5,551 nucleotides of DNA from DASULK01 sp036381835 (GTDB lineage: Bacteria; Actinomycetota; Actinomycetes; Mycobacteriales; Micromonosporaceae). The position numbers and the translations under genes are program-made. The notes under the pieces were generated by a model that ran no database searches, was not told the origin of the DNA, and saw only the letters and a list, made by a program, of their open reading frames with translations. Of this stretch, positions 1-5,417 are shown piece after piece; the stretch's first letter is position 1; every line of letters starts with the position of its first letter. The DNA is taken from positions 1 to 5,551 of the forward strand of contig DASVCA010000064.1 of NCBI GenBank assembly GCA_036381835.1. Direction: 5' to 3'.

Positions 1-79
1 GTGGCGTGCCGCGTAGCGGTGCGGCGTCGATCCCCGGAAGCGTCCGTTGAGAATGGCTGGTAAAGGGATCGTCACGGCC
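1..79 (-). repeat. Left copy of the IS terminal inverted repeat (outer tip off window)
   Basis: The reverse complement of bases 1-40 matches 1047-1088 almost base for base: the shared core atcgacgccgcaccgct is perfect, with one indel and a few substitutions around it. Beyond the core the similarity is patchy, but the spacing stays identical out to a second match, where gatcgtcacggcc (67-79) pairs with ggccgtaacgatc (1007-1019). The equal spacing argues for true homology rather than a chance palindrome. By alignment, base 1 falls just inside the GGGCTCTTC tip. Confidence 0.65.
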
Positions 80-172
80 CCGGCTGGTCGATGGCCTGTG
101 CTCAGGATGATTGGGCCGCTGTTGGTGGGCGTGCGCGGGGCTCTTCGGCGATCATCTGGGTGTCTGAATCGG

Positions 173-982
173 ATGGTCACAAGTAAAGAGCTGCGAGCAG
201 GGTCAACGATACGACGGCTTCTGGGTTTGGACGGCCTGGTGGCCGAGCGGGTCGAGCTGGACGCCGCCGGGTGCCGGTGGTGGACTTGTCCACCGGCTGT
301 GAGCAGGCACGATGCTGCCCGCAGTGCGGGCAGCGGGCGGTCCGGGGTCAAGCAGTGGACCACGACCCGGCCGCGGGACCTGCCGGTCGGCGGCCGTGCG
401 GTGCGGCTGCGGTGGCGTAAGCGCCGCTGGTACTGCCCGACCCCGGCATGTCCGGGCAGGTCGTTCAGCGAACAGGTCGCGCAGGTCCCGGCCCGGGCCC
501 GGCTGACCACCCGACTCCGGGAGGCGGTCGCCGACGCCGGGTGCACGATCGTGCAGGCCGCCCGCGACCACCGGGTGTCGTGGCCGGTCGTGGCCGCCGC
601 GAACACCCGCGCACGCCACCAGGGTGCTGCCGGCCGAGCCGGAGCCGGTCGCGGTATCCGGCATCGACGAGGTCCGCCGCGGCGAGCCCCGCTGGGCCTG
701 GGACGAGCTGGCCGAGTCGTGGACCACGCCCGCAGACCGGTGGCACGTCGGCTTCTGCGATCTGTCCGGCGGCCAGGACTGCTCGCCCAGGTCGAAGGCC
801 GCACCACCGCCGCCGTGCTCGGTTGGCTGGCCGCCCGCCCCCAGGCGTGGCGCGAACAGGTCCGGGCGGTGGCGATCGACATGTGCACCGTGTTCAAGGC
901 CGCGATCCGGCAGATCCTCCCGCACCCGCTGCTCGTCGTTGATCACTTCCACGTCGTGCAGCCGGCCAACCGGGCCGTCACC
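173..982 (+). pseudogene. ISL3-family transposase, frameshifted and C-terminally truncated
   Basis: The transposase would cut and join the IS ends using a DDE catalytic triad. The family sequence can be rebuilt only by changing frame four times: frame 2 from ATG 173; frame 1 at about 278-345 (one base lost), giving a CPQCGQ zinc-finger piece; frame 2 from 347 (one extra G), giving TTRPRDLPVGG and a WYC zinc-finger piece; frame 0 from about 624 (one extra G), giving GIDEVRRG with the first catalytic Asp at 666-668; and frame 2 again from 779 (one base lost), giving VAIDMCTVFKAA with the second Asp at 878-880, then VVDHFHVVQ. The match ends at 982, so the region that normally bears the third catalytic residue (Glu) is absent. 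A 410-codon open frame from 47 to 1279 crosses the region, but it is a high-GC artefact and not a real product. The family assignment is by recognition of these motifs; no database search was possible. Confidence 0.85.
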
Positions 983-1006
983 GGAAGCGCGGCCCACGGC
1001 GAGCAA

Positions 1007-1095
1007 GGCCGTAACGATCGCTGCGATGGTCAGGCCTCGTGGCAGCTACCGGCGATCGACGCCGCACCGCTGACGCGGCTCGCCAACGAAGAGCC
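1007..1095 (+). repeat. Right terminal inverted repeat of the ISL3-like element
   Basis: The partner of the repeat at 1-79. It runs from ggccgtaacgatc through the core atcgacgccgcaccgct and ends in cgaagagcc. The outer tip read inwards is GGGCTCTTCG, which also occurs at 138-147. The 8 bases following the end (1096-1103) are caacccgg. They do not match the 8 bases before position 139, so no direct repeat supports 139 as the partner end. Confidence 0.6.
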
Positions 1096-1337
1096 CAACC
1101 CGGTCACAACGTGGACCGGTGCTCACACCCAGGCACGCTTTATGCACTCTGCCCACAGTAGCCGATCTGATCGACTCATGCACATATTATGGAAATGCTT
1201 GACGGTAACGCTGACGGCAACCCAGGCGAACGATCACACACACCAACGCACACTGCCGCGAACCAGCTACACTTGGTAGTCGCCCGCTTGCGGCCCCAAC
1301 CGGCCGATTGTGTCGACGCTGTCATCGAGGTATCGCG
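1096..1337. other. Gene-free spacer between IS end and immunity gene
   Basis: I see no convincing gene here. GC falls from left to right compared with the IS, and AT-rich words such as cacatattatgg appear. A small hairpin (arms 1291-1295 and 1302-1306, cggcc/ggccg, 6-base loop) lies about 30-45 bases past the stop of the minus-strand gene that ends at 1338. It could be a weak transcription end, but it has no T-run and the stem is short. Confidence 0.4.
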
Positions 1338-1808
1338 TCAGCTGCGGCTTTCGACAATCTCGATTTCGATCGGTTCCTCTCCGTTGAGATAGAGGACATA
1401 TCCCGCTTCTTCGTCGTCGACCATGTCGACCGGAACCACTTCCAGGACGTAGTCCGGCCGAGGCAGAAAGCCAAAGTCGGCAGGAGGGTCAAATTTCTCT
1501 ATTCCAGTAATTCTCACCTCGGTTAGCGGGATACCGACGAAACATGAATCGCCGGTTTTCAACTCCGATGGATCGGGCTCAAGCCGCCATGGTGTGTTGC
1601 ACCAATCGTGGGCGTCAGGATCGCGCGGGAAGCCCAGGGTACCGTCCCATGAATTTGTGGACTCTGGATCGACTTCTCGCCAGGGCCAGTCGATGAGCAC
1701 GCGCCGAGGGGTGGTCCCCGCTACGCGTGCATCGAACGCTTCAGCCGAGATCATGAGCAGGTCACCGACGGTATAGCCGAGGGCTTCCGTCAGCTTGACA
1801 CTCTCCAT
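1338..1808 (-). CDS. Probable immunity protein for the adjacent deaminase toxin (unknown family)
   Basis: The 156-residue product is not one I recognise by sequence. It is soluble-looking, with no signal peptide or membrane segment, and strongly acidic: roughly 33 Asp/Glu against about a dozen Lys/Arg, concentrated in the C-terminal third (DDEEAG, LNGEEPIEIEIVE). It is tryptophan- and proline-rich in the middle (IDWPWREVDPE, WCNTPWRLEPDP). The gene starts 3 bases after the stop of the deaminase domain on the same strand. An AGGAGG ribosome site (1820-1825) sits inside the end of the toxin frame, 11 bases before ATG 1808, so the two genes were built to be co-expressed. Small size, acidity and position directly behind a toxin C-terminus are the standard marks of an immunity gene, whose product binds and blocks its cognate toxin in the cytoplasm. 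The role is inferred from context. The frame is intact although the toxin is damaged. Confidence 0.75.
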   Translation of the reverse strand: MESVKLTEALGYTVGDLLMISAEAFDARVAGTTPRRVLIDWPWREVDPESTNSWDGTLGFPRDPDAHDWCNTPWRLEPDPSELKTGDSCFVGIPLTEVRITGIEKFDPPADFGFLPRPDYVLEVVPVDMVDDEEAGYVLYLNGEEPIEIEIVESRS

Positions 1809-1811
1809 GGC

Positions 1812-2057
1812 CTACCAATCCTCCTGCCAGAAGTACGAGATCGGTGTCTTATCCGCTCGGCCACCAAAATACCCTGCTCCGCCAAATCTCATACCGTTGC
1901 CATTAAGCATCGGGAAGCAAGTGTCCTTGCAGATGTTCCGCGAGGTTCCCCCGAAGCCGACAACTTCATGTTTTCCAAGGCTGTTGAGAATAGTCTCCTC
2001 TGCATGACCCGCACCTTGCACAAACTCGCCCGGCTTTAGGTTCCAAGTACTAGGCAT
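1812..2057 (-). CDS. Deaminase-fold toxin domain, C-terminal tip fragment
   Basis: This open frame encodes 81 residues with the signature of the nucleic-acid/nucleotide deaminase superfamily used as toxin tips: GHAEETI (His18, Glu20; zinc ligand and proton shuttle), then GGTSRNICKDTC (Cys43 and Cys47, the other zinc ligands). The Cys spacing is CxxxC rather than the usual CxxC. A Gly/aromatic-rich end (FGGAGYFGG, ISYFWQEDW) follows. Known toxins of this kind deaminate bases in DNA, RNA or nucleotides of a rival cell; the substrate here cannot be told. It resembles YwqJ- or XOO_2897-like toxin deaminases, but I cannot fix the family. The ATG at 2057 is the only usual start downstream of the TGA and has a poor ribosome site (ggcggcgg). 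The protein sense continues upstream of it (IFNTKTKTWSTRVAINGGGA, 2058-2117), which would form the first two strands of the fold. A product starting at 2057 would therefore lack them and probably be inactive. Confidence 0.7.
   Translation of the reverse strand: MPSTWNLKPGEFVQGAGHAEETILNSLGKHEVVGFGGTSRNICKDTCFPMLNGNGMRFGGAGYFGGRADKTPISYFWQEDW
1820..1825 (-). promoter_or_regulatory. Ribosome binding site of the immunity gene
   Basis: AGGAGG on the minus strand, 11 bases before ATG 1808 and inside the last codons of the toxin frame. It fixes the immunity start and lets the gene be translated independently of the damaged toxin frame. Confidence 0.7.
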
Positions 2058-2288
2058 CGCACCGCCGCCATTAATAGCTACCCGCGTTGACCACGTCTTG
2101 GTCTTTGTATTGAAGATTCAAAATACAACAGTTGTTCCATGATTGGCTGCATTGGGGTAGTCATTGCGCAATGCTTGCAGTTCTTCCGCGCGATCTCTGG
2201 CAAGCTTCGCGTCAAGCTTTGTAGGTCCGCCGCAGTTGTGTACGAGGACCGGCTGGTCGCCGGCGATCACATAGTACGTGTGGCCGTG

Positions 2289-2475
2289 TTACGGCGGGCG
2301 CGGCGTTGTCATGGTGTAGATCTTGGCAGTGAGCTGGGCAGACTACCAGTCGCTCAGGCGCTTCTCATCGAATGTCTGCGATGTTGACAGCTACGGTGAC
2401 AGCAACGTGGGCGCACGCCGCTTGACGACACGAACAAGGCGGTGATAGATGTCGATGCGGCTGCCTGTTGCTCGA
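2289..2475 (-). other. Degenerate upstream edge of the toxin cassette
   Basis: There is no open gene on either strand. The minus-strand frame of the toxin continues through three stops (2289-2291, 2343-2345, 2391-2393), with protein-like stretches such as TFDEKRLSDW and SAQLTAKIYTM between them. These could be decayed Hint-domain sequence, but at this GC such short open stretches also arise by chance. The cassette boundary probably lies between here and the regulator stop at 2476. Confidence 0.35.
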
Positions 2476-3657
2476 TCATTCGTCTGAGCACTGGCCGCTG
2501 CCGTCGGTTCCGTTGCGGCGGTTGATCAGGCGGGTGACGGCGGCGATGCGGCGTTGCAGGCGTACGGAGTCGGCGTGTGCGGCGATGGTGGTGGTGTCGT
2601 CGAGGACGGCGCGGGCGGCGTCGAGGTCGCCGGTCTTGGCGTAGCCTTCGGCGAGCCAGGTTCGGTAGAGGGCGACTTCGCGGGCGTGGGCGTGGTTGTA
2701 GCCCGCGAGGGCTCGGGTGAGGAGGGGTTCGGCGTCGGCGGGGTTGCCGAGTTCGATGAGGCAGCGGGCGGCCATGACGTCGATCTCCGCGCGGTTGAGC
2801 CAGTAGACCCATTCGGGTTCGGCGATGTCGCCGCAGCGTTGGGTGTAGGCGTCATCGACGGCGTCGAGCGTGCGGCGGGTGGTATCGGCGTCGTGCGCTC
2901 TGGCGGCGGCCCAGGCGAGGCGTTCCAGCAGCAGCGCACGCACCAACGGAGTCGCTCCCCAGGCGCCGGTGACGGCTGAGCGGGCGATGAGTAGGGCGTC
3001 TTCGCGTTTGCCGATGTTGGCGATCTGGTAGGAGAGGCTGGACAGCAGTTGTGCGCCGAGGGGCCGGTCACCGGCGGATTCGGCGGCGGCCACGCCGGAC
3101 AGGTAGAGCTGTTGGGCGTGCTGGTAATGGCCGGCGTCGCTGGCGACCCAGCCGGCCAGTTGCGACAGCTCGCCGACGATGGTGAACAGCCGTTTGCCGA
3201 GCTTGTCCGGGTAGGCGGCCTGCCGGGCGAGGTGTGTGGCCTGGTCGAGTTCGGTGAGGATGACGGGCAGCAGGTCGCGGCTGCCGGCGGTGTCGTCGAG
3301 GTGCCGCAGCTCGACGACCCGGGTCTCCAGCGTGTCGATCAGGCTGGTGCCGATGCGCCGCCCGGCGCGCAGATGCCGGGTGGCGGGGGATTCGTTGATG
3401 AGCCATTCGTGGGTGGCGCGTACCGGGTCTTGGGGGGTGCCGATCGCGACGCCGAGGGCCTGTTCGTAGGCGGTGATGATCTCGGCGGAGACGGGGCGGC
3501 GGCCGGTCTCGACCAGGCTGAGGTAGGGCTTGCTGAAGTGGGTGAGCGCCGCCATGCGGGCCAGGCTGTACCCGGCTGCCTGACGCGCGGCCCGCAGCTT
3601 GCCCCGCAGGTGGGTGCTGTCTGTTGTAGACGGCGGAAGACTGTCGTCTGCTGTCAT
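2476..3657 (-). CDS. XRE-family helix-turn-helix regulator with TPR-like C-terminal domain
   Basis: A cytoplasmic DNA-binding regulator of 393 residues. Residues ~17-70 form an XRE/Cro-C1 helix-turn-helix (LRGKLRAARQAAGYSLARMA, then FSKPYLSLVETGRRPVSAEI, whose KPYLSLVETG is the recognition-helix signature). Residues ~150-380 are all-helical with TPR-like pairs (LSQLAGWVASDAGHYQHAQQ; AARCLIELGNPADAEPLLTR; LAEGYAKTGDLDAARAVLDD). Such a domain commonly binds a partner protein or a peptide signal. I chose ATG 3657 rather than the longer frame from 3777: the extra 40 residues are low-complexity and Arg/Pro-rich, and a GGAAAGAG ribosome site (3664-3671) lies 6 bases before 3657. The gene is divergent from the small cysteine-motif gene at 3834, with which it shares a 176-base intergenic region. 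It probably controls that gene and itself. It could be cargo of the integrated element or resident DNA. Confidence 0.9.
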   Translation of the reverse strand: MTADDSLPPSTTDSTHLRGKLRAARQAAGYSLARMAALTHFSKPYLSLVETGRRPVSAEIITAYEQALGVAIGTPQDPVRATHEWLINESPATRHLRAGRRIGTSLIDTLETRVVELRHLDDTAGSRDLLPVILTELDQATHLARQAAYPDKLGKRLFTIVGELSQLAGWVASDAGHYQHAQQLYLSGVAAAESAGDRPLGAQLLSSLSYQIANIGKREDALLIARSAVTGAWGATPLVRALLLERLAWAAARAHDADTTRRTLDAVDDAYTQRCGDIAEPEWVYWLNRAEIDVMAARCLIELGNPADAEPLLTRALAGYNHAHAREVALYRTWLAEGYAKTGDLDAARAVLDDTTTIAAHADSVRLQRRIAAVTRLINRRNGTDGSGQCSDE

Positions 3658-3833
3658 GGTGGTCTCTTTCCGCTGATCCTGGTCACAGGCCCAGCGGGAA
3701 CGCGCACGAGTCCGGACCGGCTGGCGCCATCCCGGGGAAGGCCGGAGACGGGATGGGAGGACTGGCACTCCTCGCACCCGTGGTGATCCCGGCCTTCCCC
3801 ACCGTAGCCGACACGAGCGCGGGGAGGCGAGTC
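3658..3833. promoter_or_regulatory. Divergent promoter region with a 12-base inverted repeat
   Basis: This is the only space from which both the regulator (leftward) and the small gene (rightward) can be transcribed. It contains a perfect inverted repeat, ggggaaggccgg (3734-3745) and ccggccttcccc (3789-3800), with 43 bases between the arms. That is too far apart for a terminator but suits a pair of operator half-sites or two protein-binding sites, roughly centred between the two starts. I could not place convincing -10/-35 boxes. Confidence 0.5.
3821..3827 (+). promoter_or_regulatory. Ribosome binding site of the small cysteine-motif gene
   Basis: GGGGAGG, 6 bases before ATG 3834. It decides the start in favour of the 80-residue form. 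Confidence 0.75.
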
Positions 3834-4076
3834 ATGTCGATGCACCTGCCGATGCGTCCGGGATGGACGTGCCAGGCATGCGGTCTGGCGTGGCCGTGTC
3901 CGTCGCGGCAGCGTCAGTTGCTGGCCGAGTACGCCGGGGCGCGGGTGTCGTTGATGTTGTACCTGTCGGGGTACTTCGTCGAGGCGTGCGCCGACCTGCA
4001 CACGGTAGCGGCGGGGACGCTGTACCGGCGCTTTTTCACCTGGCCGTACGAGATGCGGCGCAACACCCGCTGGTAG
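3834..4076 (+). CDS. Small cysteine-motif protein, conserved hypothetical
   Basis: An 80-residue protein of unknown function. Near the N-terminus it has a compact motif WTCQACGLAWPC (Cys13, Cys16, Cys22), which could hold a metal ion or form a small redox centre. A helical stretch follows (RQRQLLAEYAGARVSLMLYL, then GYFVEACADL) and a basic, aromatic end (LYRRFFTWPYEMRRNTRW). There is no signal peptide. The start at 3834 is preferred over ATG 3753 because GGGGAGG (3821-3827) lies 6 bases ahead of it and the extra upstream residues look non-coding. From memory, small proteins with a WxCxxCGxxWPC-like motif next to XRE/TPR regulators are common in actinomycetes, which would make the pair a functional unit, but their role is not known to me. 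It is convergent with the integrase, whose stop is 42 bases away. Confidence 0.75.
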   Translation: MSMHLPMRPGWTCQACGLAWPCPSRQRQLLAEYAGARVSLMLYLSGYFVEACADLHTVAAGTLYRRFFTWPYEMRRNTRW

Positions 4077-4113
4077 GGTGCCCCCACCTGGTTGATTCCG
4101 GGCAGGGGCACCC
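4076..4113. terminator. Hairpin between convergent genes (possible bidirectional terminator)
   Basis: A perfect 9-base stem, gggtgcccc (4076-4084) with ggggcaccc (4105-4113), encloses a 20-base loop. It starts on the last base of the small gene's stop and ends 5 bases before the integrase stop, which is where a shared terminator of two convergent genes would be. There is no T-run on either side, common for actinomycete terminators. The right arm overlaps a tRNA-like sequence described in the findings. Confidence 0.55.
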
Positions 4114-4118
4114 AACGG

Positions 4119-5417
4119 TTACGCGTCGATGTCGTCCCCGCCGTTACCGTCAAGGTCGGAATCGGTTTCGAGATCGTTGTCCGGTTGCAGTGTTTGGTCC
4201 ATCGACTCGATGGCGGTGCGTTGCATCCGTAGCCGGACGTGGGAGTACACGTCGGCGGTGGTGTGGATCTGCGCGTGGCCGAGCAGGTCCTTGATCGTCA
4301 CCAGGTCCACGCCCTGTTCCAGCAGCAGCGTGGCACACGTATGTCTCAAGTCGTGAAACCGGATGTAGCGGACATCAGCCAGCTCGCATATCGCCTGGTG
4401 GTGACGCTGCACGGTGGCTGGTTCCATCGGGCCGCCGGTGCTGTTGGTGAACACGAGCCCGGTCTCGGTCCACTCCTCGCCGGCCTTACGCCGGTCGATG
4501 TTCTGCCGGGTGCGGTAGCGCTTGAGCGTGGCGACGCAGTCGCGGGGTAGCACGATTCGCCGCGCGGAGCGGTGGGTCTTGACCGGCTGGAACGTCGGGC
4601 CGCCTCGGGTGCGGACCAGGGTGCGCCGCACATACAGATGCCCGGCGTCCAGGTCGATGTCCTCCCATCGCAGGCCGAGCAGTTCGCCCCGGCGTAGCCC
4701 GATGCGCAAGGCGAGTTCGAACAGCGGCCCGTGCCGGTGGTAAGCGGCGGCCAGCAGGTAGCGGCGGGCCTCGCCGGCGGTGAACGGTTGGAAGTCGCTG
4801 CGCGGGGTGGCCAGCCGCACCGCGGAGGCGACGTTACGGCCGAGGAGATCTTCGCGTACCCCGTCGGCGAGGGCGGCGGACAGCACCGCGTGGACGTAGC
4901 GGACGGTGGCCGGGCGGATGTACTTGCCGCAGCAGGCTCCGATCGCGCAGCAGCGCGGCCGGCGGGCCTTGACCGGGTGGTTCGGGTCGCGTTTGGCGTC
5001 CCAACCCCACGCGCAGCACTGGCAGACCGTCGGGAGCCGGTCGAGGAAGACCCGCACGTCCCGCACGGTCAACGTCCCGAGCTTCCGTTTTCCCAGACCG
5101 GGGATGAGGAACCGGCGCACCAACGACTCGTACGTGACATACGTGGTGGGGCGTAGCCGGTGCCAGGCGACGCCGGTCAGCCACGCCGTCAAATACTCAC
5201 CGACGGTGAGGTTCGCATCGGCCGCCACGACCAGACCCCGGTTCGAGTCGGCCAACTTCTCGGCGAGCTTGTCCGCCGCCTCCCGGCGAGTGGCGCCGTA
5301 GACGTAGACGCGCTTGCGGGTGCCGTCAGCGGCGAGGACGTAGCCGGCGCCACACCAGCGGCCATCAGCCCGCTGGAAGATGGTGCCTTCACCGTTGGCC
5401 TTCCTTCTACCGGCCAT
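4119..5417 (-). CDS. int: Tyrosine-recombinase integrase of an integrated element
   Basis: A site-specific recombinase of 432 residues that would integrate and excise a mobile element by strand exchange at att sites. Residues 1-60 form a small arm-type DNA-binding domain (NGEGTIFQRADGRW). The core-binding domain (about 68-200) contains a cysteine-rich insertion, CQCC at 132-135 through RCCAIGACC at 155-163. The catalytic domain (about 210-400) carries the full set: Arg242 (GLRRGELLGLRW), Lys280 (PVKTHRS), His355 and Arg358 (FHDLRHT), His381 (LLGHAQ) and the nucleophile Tyr391 (DVYSHV). An unusually acidic tail (residues 412-432) follows. ATG 5417 is supported by AAGGAGG (5424-5430) 6 bases upstream. 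The start overlaps the end of the excisionase-like gene by 11 bases, so the two are co-transcribed and possibly translationally coupled. The cysteine-insert type is familiar from actinomycete integrative and conjugative elements, but a phage origin is not excluded. Confidence 0.95.
   Translation of the reverse strand: MAGRRKANGEGTIFQRADGRWCGAGYVLAADGTRKRVYVYGATRREAADKLAEKLADSNRGLVVAADANLTVGEYLTAWLTGVAWHRLRPTTYVTYESLVRRFLIPGLGKRKLGTLTVRDVRVFLDRLPTVCQCCAWGWDAKRDPNHPVKARRPRCCAIGACCGKYIRPATVRYVHAVLSAALADGVREDLLGRNVASAVRLATPRSDFQPFTAGEARRYLLAAAYHRHGPLFELALRIGLRRGELLGLRWEDIDLDAGHLYVRRTLVRTRGGPTFQPVKTHRSARRIVLPRDCVATLKRYRTRQNIDRRKAGEEWTETGLVFTNSTGGPMEPATVQRHHQAICELADVRYIRFHDLRHTCATLLLEQGVDLVTIKDLLGHAQIHTTADVYSHVRLRMQRTAIESMDQTLQPDNDLETDSDLDGNGGDDIDA

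Larger units (their letters stand above)
1..1095 (+). mobile_element. Remnant of an ISL3-family insertion sequence (internally deleted)
   Basis: The block holds a degenerate ISL3-type transposase flanked by inverted copies of one ~80-base sequence. The right end finishes in gaagagcc (1088-1095), whose complement GGCTCTTC is a plausible ISL3-type terminus. The inner part of that end recurs inverted at 1-79, so the left terminus should lie about 9 bases before the window starts. The transposase stops matching its family after residue Thr encoded at 980-982, and the right terminal sequence begins only ~25 bases later, so the C-terminal third of the gene has been deleted. It cannot transpose on its own but could be moved by a related element. 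An alternative left end is a second GGGCTCTTCG at 138-147, 26 bases before the transposase start. No target duplication can be tested, because the left flank is outside the window. Confidence 0.7.
1812..2288 (-). pseudogene. Displaced polymorphic-toxin C-terminus: Hint-like tail, linker and deaminase domain, with an internal stop
   Basis: In one continuous minus-strand frame, with no frameshift, the codons read: a Hint/pretoxin tail GHTYYVIAGDQPVLVHNC (2232-2285); a 37-residue charged linker GGPTKLDAKLARDRAEEL... ending HGTTVVF (2121-2231); TGA at 2118-2120; then the deaminase domain to TAG at 1812-1814. The frame is closed upstream by TAA at 2289-2291, with further in-frame stops at 2343-2345 and 2391-2393. 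The YYVIAGDQPVLVHNC type of motif is known from the end of Hint autoprocessing domains in secreted Rhs and other polymorphic toxins, where it joins the conserved body to the variable toxin. No body (Rhs repeats, secretion domain) is present, and the gene upstream at 2476 is an unrelated regulator. This fits an orphan toxin cassette left behind by, or waiting for, tip exchange. The TGA falls in the first strand of the deaminase fold. Confidence 0.75.

Noticed and set aside
278..779. Programmed translational frameshifting in the transposase
   Set aside because: Four shifts in both directions without a slippery heptamer, plus a missing catalytic C-terminus, indicate decay.
203..1006. A 267-residue minus-strand frame opposite the transposase
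   Set aside because: Antisense shadow with Pro/Arg/Gly-rich, low-complexity sequence and no motif.
47..1279. A 410-residue open reading frame covering the whole left block
   Set aside because: Family motifs of the transposase jump between three frames inside it, and its last ~100 residues resemble nothing and cross the IS end. The frame is open because stop codons are rare at this GC.
1096..1337. CRISPR array or regulatory RNA in the spacer
   Set aside because: Only short tandem-like words (cacacacacc, repeated tgacgg) are present. There is no repeat-spacer periodicity and no stable extended structure visible.
2118..2120. Selenocysteine or programmed readthrough at the toxin TGA
   Set aside because: I saw no evident selenocysteine-insertion hairpin or readthrough context, and the site is in a structural strand, not a catalytic position. 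A plain nonsense mutation is simpler.
2354..2812. A minus-strand 152-residue frame overlapping the regulator end
   Set aside because: Arg/Pro/His-rich shadow frame of the regulator. Its tail only happens to run into the toxin cassette.
2554..3786. Plus-strand frames (2554-2979 and 3049-3786) opposite the regulator
   Set aside because: Gly/Val-rich mirror translations of a well-supported helix-turn-helix gene, with no domain.
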